A stretch of 64,000 nucleotides of DNA from JACKBK01 sp963707275 (GTDB taxonomy: Bacteria > Chloroflexota > Anaerolineae > JAAEKA01), in NCBI GenBank assembly GCA_963707275.1, contig CAVPPH010000011.1, positions 1 to 64,000 on the forward strand. The letters are read 5' to 3'. The notes under the pieces were generated by a model that made no database searches, had not been told where the DNA came from, and saw only the letters and a list, made by a program, of their open reading frames with translations. Made by a program: the position numbers and the translations under genes. Positions 45,684 to 54,065 of the stretch are shown here, piece after piece. How positions within the stretch are numbered: position 1 is the stretch's first letter; every line of letters starts with the position of its first letter.

Positions 45684-46850
45684 CTATTCTGAGGCTGCCG
45701 GATCGACAACTCGTCCCAGAAACAGAATGCTGCCGGTCGCGTTATCACGGATCAGGAACAGGAACGGATGATCGGCGCGGAAGGTCGGTGGAGGCGCTGG
45801 AAATCCCCTGGTCATCACAACCGCAGTGGCTGCCGCTGCCTCAGTGCCCTCCTCGTTAACATCCACGAAGGCCTTGTGGATCACGTCGGAGATGAACAGA
45901 TCGCGGTGACCGGTCATGCCTGAGAAGTCGGCGGCGCCAAACGCGTCGATCATGCCCAGCGCTTCCAGCATCTTTTTCAGCTCAAATGCCCCGGTCAGCT
46001 TGAATCGCGGCACGAAAACGTGCACCTTGGTCTCGAACAGACGCATGAGACAACGCTCCAGAAACCTGGTGGACATCTGCGCCTCCAGCTCAGGCAGGCC
46101 ATCCCTGGCATCGGGCAACAAGATGACCATCGACAAATCCTCGCCGACATAGGGCAACGACAGAATCTGAAAGCCCTTGCTGCTGCCGTATTCACACTCC
46201 AGCGTCTGCGTCATCATCGGCACTTTCACCGGGGCTGATGCGCCAATCCAGAATGGCGCATCGTTGGTGCACGACTTGTCGAACTGGCTGGCCCAGTTGC
46301 CCTTGAAATAGATCGCGTTCACCAGAATCAGCGTGGTGGACGACGTGACGTGCGGCGGTTGCAGCAGGTTTTTGATCTTGTCGTTGGTCTTCTCTTCCAC
46401 CCATCCGTTGATCTGTCGGCGAGCGCCTTGCGGATCAGCCGCGTAGTTCACAGGCGTGATCGAAACACCGTAGTAGCGCCGGCACAACTCAAGGTAAGTC
46501 CCCAAAAATCGATAGCCGGCCTGCGGCCACAGCGAGTTTGCGACATGCAGGGCAACGTCGCCTCTGGCCTGCACGCCGTTCAGATGTGATTCCAGCGCGT
46601 CGAGGCTGGGGTGGAGCTCAGATTGTCCAACTGCGAAGTGCAGTGTGTGCGCCATCTCCGCTTCGGTGTTGCCGCGCGCGCCGCCGTAGGTCATGGCCAG
46701 CGCGGTGGAGATGCTGTAAGGTGAGAAGAAAAGGTTGCCGGGTTCGGTGCGCAACTGCTGATATAGATCGAGGGCAAAAGCAGTGTTGCAGTGGACGATC
46801 TCTTCGACAATACGGTCGTCCAAGACGTTGATACGCGTGGCGGTTTGCAT
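45684..46850 (-). CDS. Serpin (serine protease inhibitor)
   Basis: 388 residues, start at 46850 (MQTATRINVLDDRIVEEIVH) supported by GGAGGAAACC. Full serpin fold: NLFFSPYSISTALAMTYGGA, LVNAIYFKGNWASQFDKS, and C-terminal FRADHPFLFLIRDNATGSIL. The hinge EEGTEAAAATAVVM has small residues at P15-P9, as in inhibitory serpins; the loop continues TRGFPAPPP, so P1 is in the M-T-R-G region and Arg (or Gly) is a candidate. No signal peptide is seen. Bacterial serpins of this type are known in thermophiles and Chloroflexota relatives. It likely protects cytoplasm or a cell-associated protease. Confidence 0.93.
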   Translation of the reverse strand: MQTATRINVLDDRIVEEIVHCNTAFALDLYQQLRTEPGNLFFSPYSISTALAMTYGGARGNTEAEMAHTLHFAVGQSELHPSLDALESHLNGVQARGDVALHVANSLWPQAGYRFLGTYLELCRRYYGVSITPVNYAADPQGARRQINGWVEEKTNDKIKNLLQPPHVTSSTTLILVNAIYFKGNWASQFDKSCTNDAPFWIGASAPVKVPMMTQTLECEYGSSKGFQILSLPYVGEDLSMVILLPDARDGLPELEAQMSTRFLERCLMRLFETKVHVFVPRFKLTGAFELKKMLEALGMIDAFGAADFSGMTGHRDLFISDVIHKAFVDVNEEGTEAAAATAVVMTRGFPAPPPTFRADHPFLFLIRDNATGSILFLGRVVDPAASE

Positions 46851-46925
46851 GGTTTCCTCCATCCCAATTCGCTGTAGACGAGAACCCCACTTCTTCCACA
46901 GTGTACCACCCGACACGCGCACAAG

Positions 46926-47339
46926 TCAATGCCAATTTTGTTCATCTTCCTCCAGCCAGCGGTCATCCTCGCCCACAACCTTGAAGCGGCGCGGCGGCTG
47001 ACCGGCAGCGTACGGACCGCTGTTGTCAGGTACACCCGGACTGCCTGCATCCACCGCCAACCACGGCACATTGGCCTGCCCCGGCTGCGTTCCCGGGTTC
47101 ACCACATAGATCTGCGGCGCAGGCGGCGGCGGGCGCAACTCCTCCCGCCGCGGACGATAGCCCTCGTCGCGCCGGCCGCGCGTCGCCGCCACCACCAGCA
47201 GGCTGGTCGGGATGCTGGCCGCCACGCCAAACACCACCCCCACCGCCACCGCCATGGCATCCGTGCTCATCCGCTGCCCGATCACCACCGCCATCGCCAC
47301 GGCAGCCACCAACACTGTCAGTCCGATTAGTCGTCGCAT
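46926..47339 (-). CDS. Small protein with two N-terminal membrane helices
   Basis: 137 residues, start at 47339 (MRRLIGLTVLVAAVAMAVVI) supported by AGGAGGAACGACG. A second apolar segment follows (AMAVAVGVVFGVAASIPTSL). Then comes a basic, proline-rich linker (RPRREELRPPPPAPQIYVV) and an acidic, Trp-containing end (VVGEDDRWLEEDEQNWH). No family recognised. It lies 57 bases from the serpin gene start on its 5' side and 110 bases downstream of the FtsK-like gene, same strand. Confidence 0.75.
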   Translation of the reverse strand: MRRLIGLTVLVAAVAMAVVIGQRMSTDAMAVAVGVVFGVAASIPTSLLVVAATRGRRDEGYRPRREELRPPPPAPQIYVVNPGTQPGQANVPWLAVDAGSPGVPDNSGPYAAGQPPRRFKVVGEDDRWLEEDEQNWH

Positions 47340-47345
47340 CGTCGT

Positions 47346-47457
47346 TCCTCCTGCAAGGGAAGAGAGAAGAGGGAAATGAGGGAAACAAGGGAAAAGAGGG
47401 AAACCGGCACGCACCCTTTCGGTATTTCCCTCCTTTCCTTCTTTTCCCTCATTTCCC
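47346..47457. repeat. GGGAAA tandem words with inverted copy
   Basis: 47355-47402 is built of GGGAAA/AGAGGGAAAC words and 47424-47457 of the complementary TTTCCCTC words, so the two can pair. The second block covers the stop codon of the FtsK-like gene (47449-47451). The same words occur at 10739-10776. Confidence 0.65.
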
Positions 47458-48493
47458 GTCCGCCGCTCCCTCAATCATCATCTGTCCGCCGTGACGCAAG
47501 GCTGCCACTGCGCTGCTCATGTCATCGTCGGCCGCATAGGCTGCCTGGAAGCGGATCACGTCGCCGCTGCGCCACCAGCAGGAAGTCGCCGCGGCCCATC
47601 AGTTTCTCCGCGCCGGTGCCGGCGATGCCCGACGCCACCTTGGCATCCTCCGGGCTGGCCACCGATCCCACCAGCCGCACCGGGAAGTTGGCCTTCAGCA
47701 GCCCGCTGACCACCTCGGCTGACGGCTTCTGTGTGCAGGCTACCAGATGGATGCCCGCCTCCCGGCCGCGCTGCGCCAACCGGATCAGTGACCGTTCCAC
47801 CTCCTTGCCGCCGGTCACCAGCAGGTCGGCCAGCTCGTCGATGCCAACCACCAGCTCCGGCGTCGAGACCTCCTCCAGGTCCCTGCGCTCCATCTCGCCC
47901 ACCAGCCACGCCAGCGCCAGCGCACCCTCGGCTGCAGTGGTCGCCACCCGTCCCAGCAGGTGCGGCAGACCGGCCAGCGGCCCGAAGCCGCGTCCTTTCG
48001 GGTCGATCAGCACCAGCCGCAGCGCGTCCGGCCGGTTGAACAGCGCCAGCGACAGCAGGAAGGAGCGAGCCAGCGCAGTCTTGCCCGACCCGGTCGTCCC
48101 GGCCACCAGTACGTGCACCACATCGGGGCTGCTCAGCCGCACCAGCAGCGGCGTCCCTTCTTCGTCCACGCCCAGCACGGCGGTGCCCGGCGGGGTCTCG
48201 CCGGCCAGCCGCCGGCAGAGCGGCAGCAGTCGCACCGCCTCCGGGTCGCCGCGCGGCACTTCGACCTGGATCGCACCGTTCTGACGGTAGACACGCGTCG
48301 CGGGCACGCCCAGCGACAGCGCGATCTCTTCCGACAGCCCGGAGACGCGGTTGACTTTGGTGTCCAGCGAGGTCATGACCTGGAAGCGGATGAAGCGCGG
48401 CGTCACGGTGCCGCCCCACACCCGCCCTTGCACTTTGTGCGATGCCAGCACCGCTTCGATCCGATCTGCTTGCATTTCCAGTCGCCTGCGCAT
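47449..48493 (-). CDS. FtsK/SpoIIIE-type DNA translocase (short form, one frameshift near the end)
   Basis: About 347 residues; start at 48493 (MRRRLEMQADRIEAVLASHK) after CAGGAGGCGGCGT. The FtsK motor domain is clear: FQVMTSLDTKVNRVSGLSEE, Walker A LVAGTTGSGKTALARSFL, LIDPKGRGFGPLAGLPHLLG, Walker B LVVGIDELADLLV, and CTQKPSAEVVSGLLKANFPV. The final part, IRFQAAYAADDDMSSAV, is in another frame because of one extra base near 47578; as read the first frame ends at 47522. There are no N-terminal membrane helices, unlike FtsK, so a plasmid-, phage- or transfer-type (TraB/SpoIIIE-like) translocase is possible. It is controlled by the promoter at 48598-48626. Confidence 0.85.
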
Positions 48494-48597
48494 ACGCCGC
48501 CTCCTGACCAACCCAAACGATGGGGCAGCGACAGCTAATGGACCTGGTGTGCGACAGCAAACGGCGGATAACGCCCCGATAAGTTTCGTGTGGGCTA

Positions 48598-48626
48598 AGT
48601 ATATCAGAACATGTGTTCTAGGTCAA
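48598..48626 (-). promoter_or_regulatory. Near-consensus promoter with LexA-like operator in the spacer
   Basis: On the minus strand: TTGACC (48626-48621), exactly 17 bases, TATACT (48603-48598). The spacer holds AGAACACATGTTCT, a 14-base perfect palindrome that contains GAAC-N4-GTTC, the LexA/DinR box of Gram-positives and related phyla. A repressor bound there would block polymerase. It drives the FtsK-like gene starting at 48493. The degV start is 123 bases away on the other strand. Confidence 0.75.
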
Positions 48627-48748
48627 GTATCGATTCACGGCCTGCCGCGTCGTCGGAAGCTGGCGATGGCACCTTGCGTGTTGCGTCGCGCCCGGATGCG
48701 GGCTATAATTCTTCCAGCCTGAGACCGAAAACCTGTGAGCGCGCAATA

Positions 48749-49624
48749 ATGACCATCAAAATCGTCACCGACACCGGCAGCGACATCCCGCCAGACTGGC
48801 TGGCTGCCTACGACATCCGCCAGGTACCGCTGGTTCTGCGTTTTGGCGACCGCGAGGTGGAGGACAACGAAACCACGCGCGTCGAACTCTGGCAGCGTGT
48901 CGAAGCTGGACTGCCGTGCGAAACGTCCGGCCCGCCGGTCGGCGCCTACGCGGCGGCATTTGCTCCGCTGGTGGACTCCGGGAATCAGGTGCTTTGCATC
49001 ACCCTGCCAGCCGCGCACAGCGTCACCTACAACAGCGCGTGGGTGGCGGCGCAGAACTACCCCGCCGGTCAGGTGGAAGTCGTCGATGGCCGGTCGCTTT
49101 CGCTGGGATACGGACTGCAAGCGCGCGAAGCAGCTCGGCTGGCAGCCGCCGGCGCTGACCTGACGACCATCGCCGCCGCACTGCGCGAGATGCAAAGTCG
49201 CATCACCATTCGCTTCTTCCTCGAGTTGCTGGACCAGGCCCGGCGCGGCGGGCGGCTTGACGCGCTCGTTCCGGTGATGAGCCGGCTGGGCCAGACGCTC
49301 AACATCCGCGCGATTCTGACGGTCAACGATGAGGGACGCATCAGCCTGGTTGGCCCGTCGCGCGGTCGCAAGGGAGCGATCAAGCGGCTCGCTCAGGATT
49401 TGATTGATACGGCGCCGGCTGAAACCGTGATCGTCGGTCACAGTCGAAGTCCCGACGAAGCGAGCGCGCTGGCAGATACGCTGGCAGTGGGTTTGAACCT
49501 GCCACGCGCGGAGATTATCGTTTTCGAGATCGGCGCGGTTCTGCTGGCGCATGCGGGCAAGGGTGTGCTGGCGGCAGGGGCAGTGCGGATGCGGGCGGAA
49601 AGGAAAGAGTACGAGGACGAATAG
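48749..49624 (+). CDS. DegV family fatty-acid-binding protein
   Basis: 291 residues, start at 48749 (MTIKIVTDTGSDIPPDWLAA). DegV proteins bind fatty acids for the FakAB kinase. VTDTGSDIPPDW, the Ser/His-containing LCITLPAAHSVTYNSAWVAA, VDGRSLSLGYGLQAREAARL and VGHSRSPDEASALADTLAVG fit the family. A TATAAT box lies at 48714-48719. The 3' end is in the repeat-word run EERKEYEDE-like tail and overlaps the opposite rsmG gene by 187 bases. Confidence 0.9.
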   Translation: MTIKIVTDTGSDIPPDWLAAYDIRQVPLVLRFGDREVEDNETTRVELWQRVEAGLPCETSGPPVGAYAAAFAPLVDSGNQVLCITLPAAHSVTYNSAWVAAQNYPAGQVEVVDGRSLSLGYGLQAREAARLAAAGADLTTIAAALREMQSRITIRFFLELLDQARRGGRLDALVPVMSRLGQTLNIRAILTVNDEGRISLVGPSRGRKGAIKRLAQDLIDTAPAETVIVGHSRSPDEASALADTLAVGLNLPRAEIIVFEIGAVLLAHAGKGVLAAGAVRMRAERKEYEDE

Positions 49625-50406
49625 GAGTACGAAGAAGAACGACGCAGGCGACGAGCGGTGCGTTGGCTGTCTAGAGCAAGCGGCTGGCGCTGTGGAATGC
49701 CGGCCCGGCGCGGGTAGGCGGCCGGCGTGCGGGCAGCCTTGGCGATGATCACCAGCGCGCGCTGGGCGTCGAGACCGGGGACATCCACCGGGACGATGTC
49801 GTGCAGGCTGCCGCCTAATGTGTTCAGCGCCTCACGCGCCTCGGCGACCTCTTCCTGCGGATCCTTGCCCTTTTGCGCGATCAGCCAGCCGCCGGTTTTC
49901 AGCAGCGGCAGGCAATATTCCAGCGCCGTAGGCAGCCGCGACAGCGCCCGAGCCAACGCCAGATCGAAGGACGCACGCTGCGGCCCCTGGCCGTAGTCCT
50001 CCGCCCGCTCGTTGATCACGGTCACATTCTGCAATCCCAGATCGGCGACTACCTGCTCCAGAAAGCGACATTTCTTGCCGGTCGATTCTACCAGCGTCAG
50101 CCGCAAGGCCGGCCAGGCAATCTTCAACGGCAGTCCCGGGAAGCCTGGCCCCGCGCCGACATCCACGGCCCGCAGCGGCCTTGCCAGCCACTGCTGCAGC
50201 GGCTGGCCGTCAATCCGCGGCAGCGACAGCAGACAGGAGAGACTGTCCAGAAAGTGCTTCGTCACCACCTCCGATGGATCGGTGATGGTCGTCAGGCTCA
50301 TCCGCTGGTTCCAGTCCTGCAACAGCGAGAGATACTTATCAAAGTTGGCAAGCTGCGCCGTATCCAGCGGTACACCGATTTCGAGAGCGCCTTGTTGAAG
50401 GTTCAT
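49438..50406 (-). CDS. rsmG: 16S rRNA (guanine527-N7)-methyltransferase with odd C-terminal extension
   Basis: 322 residues, start at 50406 (MNLQQGALEIGVPLDTAQLA). RsmG methylates G527. DWNQRMSLTTITDPSEVVTK, the SAM motif AVDVGAGPGFPGLPLKIAW and RALSRLPTALEYCLPLLKTG match. The normal end is near AYPRRAGIPQRQPL (about residue 240). Beyond it the frame runs another 80 residues (SSSYSYSSSYSFL) antisense to degV, created by the GTACGA repeat. A TAG one base out of frame at 49671-49673 is the probable original stop, lost by a single-base indel. Confidence 0.9.
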   Translation of the reverse strand: MNLQQGALEIGVPLDTAQLANFDKYLSLLQDWNQRMSLTTITDPSEVVTKHFLDSLSCLLSLPRIDGQPLQQWLARPLRAVDVGAGPGFPGLPLKIAWPALRLTLVESTGKKCRFLEQVVADLGLQNVTVINERAEDYGQGPQRASFDLALARALSRLPTALEYCLPLLKTGGWLIAQKGKDPQEEVAEAREALNTLGGSLHDIVPVDVPGLDAQRALVIIAKAARTPAAYPRRAGIPQRQPLALDSQRTARRLRRSSSYSYSSSYSFLSARIRTAPAASTPLPACASRTAPISKTIISARGRFKPTASVSASALASSGLRL

Positions 50407-50499
50407 GTTGGGTCTTTCGTGGTGGTTCTGATGCGCGACTTCGGAAGTCGCGTGGACTGACAGAAATTATACCACACACATGACAGGCATCTGAGTTCT

Positions 50500-51944
50500 A
50501 TGGACAACACGTATCGCAACAAATGGTTGATTCTGGAGCTGTCAGCCTGGCTCTCTTCATGGGAACCGTGGACAGCACCATCGTCAACGTGGCGCTGCCG
50601 ACCATGGTGGCAGACTTCAACACCAACTTCCCGACGATTCAGTGGGTGGTGCTGGCGTTTCTGCTCGGCTTGAGCGTGCTGATGCTCAGCGTGGGTCGGT
50701 TGGCCGACATGCTGGGGAAGAAGCGTATCTTCCTGGTCGGCCTGGTGATCTTCACGATCGGCTCCGCGCTGTGCGGGTTCTCGCCCACGGTCCACGTGCT
50801 CATCGGCGCGCGCCTGATCCAGTCGATCGGCGCGGCCATGTTGCTGGCGCTCGGCGTTGCCATCGTGACCGAAACGTGGCCGTCGGAGGAACGCGGCAAG
50901 GCGCTGGGATTCTCGGCTGGCGTCATCTCGCTGGGCATCGTAGTCGGTCCCACGGCCGGTGGTCTGATCATCAGCGCGTTGAGTTGGCACTGGATCTTTT
51001 TTGTCAACGTGCCGTTGGGATTGCTGGCGCTGGTGGCGGTATGGCGCTACGTACCGCCGCTGCGGCCCAAATCGAGCCACGAACAATTTGACTTCCTTGG
51101 CGCGGCGGTGTTTGCCATCGGGCTCCTGTCTCTGCTGCTGGGGCTAACGGTTGGTCAAACCATTGGATTTGGCGAACCGAGGATACTGGGGTTGTTTGGT
51201 CTGGCTGTCGCAGCTCTCGTGCTATTTGTTTTCATCGAGCGGCGAGTTCCTTTCCCGATGGTTGACCTGAACCTGTTCCGCGACGCACAGTTCAGCCTGA
51301 ACCTTACAACGGGCGCGCTGACATTTGTGGCGATCGCTGCTGTAGTGTTCCTGTTGCCGTTCTACCTGGAACTCGCTTTATCGTTGCCCGTTTCGCAGGT
51401 CGGCATCCTGATGGCAAGCACGCCGCTGGTACTGGCGGTGCTCGGACCGTTGTCAGGCAGCCTTTCTGACCGCTTCGGCACGCGACCAGTGAGTGTCATT
51501 GGCCTGGCGATATTGGTGGTCGGCTATCTGGCGGCCAGCACGATGGATGCCACAACCACGCCTCTGGGCTTCGTTATGCGGATGCTGCTGATCGGCGTGG
51601 GCATGGGAATTTTTCAGAGCCCGAACAACAGCGCGATCATGGGCGCCGCGCCGCGCAACCGGCTGGGCATTGCATCCGGCATGCTCAGCATCACCCGGAC
51701 GCTTGGTCAAACCACCGGCATCGCGCTGCTGGGCGCGTTGTTCGCCAGCGAACTCAGCCATTATGCCGGCCGGCCGACCGATATCAGCGCTGCCTCGCCA
51801 GAGGCGATCGCCAGCGCTCTGCGCCTCCAGTTCCTCCTGGTAGCTGGGCTCATCGCACTCAGCCTGGCCCTGGCGCTGCTTGCCTGGCGCCGGGAACGCA
51901 GGCAGGCAGTGCTGGCTCGGACGGTTCAACCGGATACCGCGTGA
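50500..51944 (+). CDS. MFS multidrug exporter, DHA2/EmrB-like (frameshift in first codons)
   Basis: About 481 residues with 14 predicted helices. The natural start is probably 50500 (MDNTYRNKWLIL); one G lost near 50535 shifts frames, after which GAVSLALFMGTVDSTIVNVA begins helix 1. A shorter frame starting at 50523 also encodes everything from there. Motif A LSVGRLADMLGKKRIFLVGL and motif C region VISLGIVVGPTAGGLIISAL identify DHA2-type proton antiporters. The end overlaps the opposite gene by 19 bases. Confidence 0.9.
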
Positions 51945-52568
51945 TCGTCCGACCGTAGCCAAAACGCCGTATCAAAAATAGTGCTCGCCAGCAAGCGCTC
52001 CAAGCCAGGATCCGTGACGTTTAGCTGCTGCCGATTGGCAAGGTACGTACGCATTCCCCAGGCCAGATACTCGTGCAAATCGCCGGCGAAAGCTTCCGGC
52101 GCGTAGCCCAGCGCGAACTGGCGCTGCACACGTGCGCCAACCTCCAGCCAGGTCGCATTTCGCCCGCCGCCATCGCTGAGCCACAGCCCACCCGGCTCGC
52201 CGTCGCTGCCCAACAGGTGATCGAACAGGCTGGCCAGCGGATCGAGCAAGTCGTCACGCGCCAGAACGTCCCGAGCCGTTACCCAAGCGACGCAGTCCAG
52301 AGTCCGCTGGCCGACCGCCTGTGGACCGGACACGTAGCCAGATTCGATTGGCCCGATGACGATGTGGCCGCGCGGGTGCAGACGCCACCAGTCCAGCATG
52401 GCCAGCGGGGCGTGCTGTAACGGCCGCCAGCAGCTTGCGCGCCAAATCGAGCGGGCTGCGCAGCCGGGCCGCGTCAGCGGTCGGCAGCCGCGCCAGCGTC
52501 TCAGGCCGGACGTGGATCTTGTCGCGCAGCAGGGCGCGCTGCACGAAGTCGGGATCAGGCAATGTCAT
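51926..52568 (-). CDS. Hypothetical protein, nucleotidyltransferase-like context unknown (one frameshift)
   Basis: About 213 residues. The start MTLPDPDFVQRALLRDKIHV is at 52568; one base out of place near 52415 shifts to the frame that continues MLDWWRLHPRGHIVIGPIES to 51926. The second part includes VAWVTARDVLARDDLLDPLA and GLWLSDGGGRNATWLEVGAR, rich in Asp and Trp. No family or signal was recognised. It is convergent with the MFS gene and overlaps it slightly. Reading it as a single gene depends on the indel. Confidence 0.55.
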
Positions 52569-52687
52569 GTGCTGTTCGCGCCGGGGGTTTGGTTCGCCGG
52601 ACGCAACCTTTCCGGGGTTTGTACGTAGAGATTAGCGACACAGTATCCTGCTGTACGAGCAAGCAAGCTGAAGGAGCTTGATGTCCT

Positions 52688-53401
52688 ATGAGCGACCCAA
52701 AAATCATCGATGGTGCCGGAAAAGAGATTCCCGCGCGCCGTTCTTTGTATCGTAGCATAACAAACCGCAGCGTTGCCGGCGTTTGCGGCGGTATCGGCGA
52801 GTTCTTCCGCATCGACGTCGGCATCGTGCGGATCATCTGGCTATTCTCGGCGTTTTTGACGCTGGGCGTGACGCTGATTCCATACGTCGTGCTGGCGCTG
52901 CTGATTCCCAACGAGACGCCCGAACACGCGGCTGACAAGGAAGTGCCAGAATCCGACCTGTGGGAGCGGGTGCGCGGCAACAGCGCCTTTCTGTGGGGCG
53001 CATTGCTGCTGCTGACCGGCGGCGTGCTGCTGTTGAACAACTTCGGGCTGCTTCCGTGGAATCTGGGAGCGCTATGGCGCGGCTTCTGGGCGCTGCTGCT
53101 ACCGGTGGCGCTGATCGGTCTCGGCGTCTTCCTGGTGTTGAGCTTCACCGGCCACGCGCCGGACTGGCGCAACTGGCGGCAACTGCAAGCTTCAGGCAGC
53201 CGGCTGCCGCTGCGCCGCTCGCGCACCGACCGGATCGCTGCCGGCGTCTGCGGCGGGCTGGCGGCCTATCTGAACATCGACTCGCTCCTCGTGCGCATCG
53301 CCTGGGTAGTCATCAGCGTACTGACCGTCGGAACGGTCGGGCTGGTGGTCTACCTGCTGGCGGCATTCTTCATCCCGCTGGAGCCGCTGCGGGCAGAATA
53401 A
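52688..53401 (+). CDS. Tandem PspC-domain membrane protein
   Basis: 237 residues with two PspC domains. The first is near residue 20 (SLYRSITNRSVAGVCGGIGE, IPYVVLALLIP) and the second near residue 178 (LRRSRTDRIAAGVCGGLAAY, VYLLAAFFIPLEP). Between them are two further helices in the LiaF-like manner (FLWGALLLLTGGVLLLNNFG; FWALLLPVALIGLGVFLVLS). The family senses envelope stress and associates with PspA/LiaR systems. It is followed by a tail-to-tail lipoprotein gene. The duplicated domain is somewhat unusual. Confidence 0.88.
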   Translation: MSDPKIIDGAGKEIPARRSLYRSITNRSVAGVCGGIGEFFRIDVGIVRIIWLFSAFLTLGVTLIPYVVLALLIPNETPEHAADKEVPESDLWERVRGNSAFLWGALLLLTGGVLLLNNFGLLPWNLGALWRGFWALLLPVALIGLGVFLVLSFTGHAPDWRNWRQLQASGSRLPLRRSRTDRIAAGVCGGLAAYLNIDSLLVRIAWVVISVLTVGTVGLVVYLLAAFFIPLEPLRAE

Positions 53402-53595
53402 TCGCTGATTTGGGCCGGTGGCAGTCGGGCGGGGCTGTCACCGACCTTCTGCAAGTGAGTTTTACAGGCGCCTGGAGCAATCCGGGCGCTTTTCTTGATC
53501 TACACCACTTGCCCGCTCGGCTGGCATCAGCAAACGCACGACTGAGCCAGCCCTCAAACAACACGGGTCGGGGCGCTTGATATCGGCAGTTGCCC

Positions 53596-53973
53596 TTAAT
53601 CGATGCAAATCCCCATCTGAGCGCCATCTGCCATGACATCATGGCAGCCGAAGTTGACCGTGCGCGGGCTGCACGCGCCTGTCGATGGCGTGTCACTTGC
53701 CAGGCATAAGCCCTGACATTGACTGGAATCAATGCATGATTTTCCAGCATCGGTCGCCGGCAAGTCGCACATGTCCGTCTGCGCCAGTCCTTGCGGCCCC
53801 CACGCGCCGCCTTGATCCAGGCAATCCTGCTCGTTGTCAGGAGGGACCACGGGGGCAGCCGTCGGCTGGGGCGTGACGATCAACGGCGCCGGCAGAGCGC
53901 TGCAAGCCGCCAACGCCAGCATGAGCGCGGCAGCGACGATCACAATAACAAGTCTCAGTCCTGGATTCTTCAT
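53596..53973 (-). CDS. Cys-rich lipoprotein
   Basis: 125 residues, start at 53973 (MKNPGLRLVIVIVAAALMLA) supported by GAAGGAGTAGAACG. A lipobox LALAACS (Cys24) predicts a lipid-anchored protein outside the membrane. The mature part has further cysteines in paired patterns: DCLDQGGAWGPQGLAQTDMC, SCIDSSQCQGLCLASD, GACSPRTVNFGCHD and GICID. This Cys-rich module recurs as a small secreted domain in many bacteria; the pairing suggests three or four disulfides. No function is known. Confidence 0.75.
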   Translation of the reverse strand: MKNPGLRLVIVIVAAALMLALAACSALPAPLIVTPQPTAAPVVPPDNEQDCLDQGGAWGPQGLAQTDMCDLPATDAGKSCIDSSQCQGLCLASDTPSTGACSPRTVNFGCHDVMADGAQMGICID

Positions 53974-54065
53974 CGTTCTACTCCTTCACACGTTCATCAT
54001 ACGATTCCGGGAGGTCGTGTAGAAGTCCGGTCAGTAGTCAATCTCAGTTGCACCAGCGCGCCACG

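Noticed and set aside
48714..48719. TATAAT upstream of degV as a confident promoter
   Set aside because: No acceptable -35 at 15-19 bases; kept only as a note in the degV entry.
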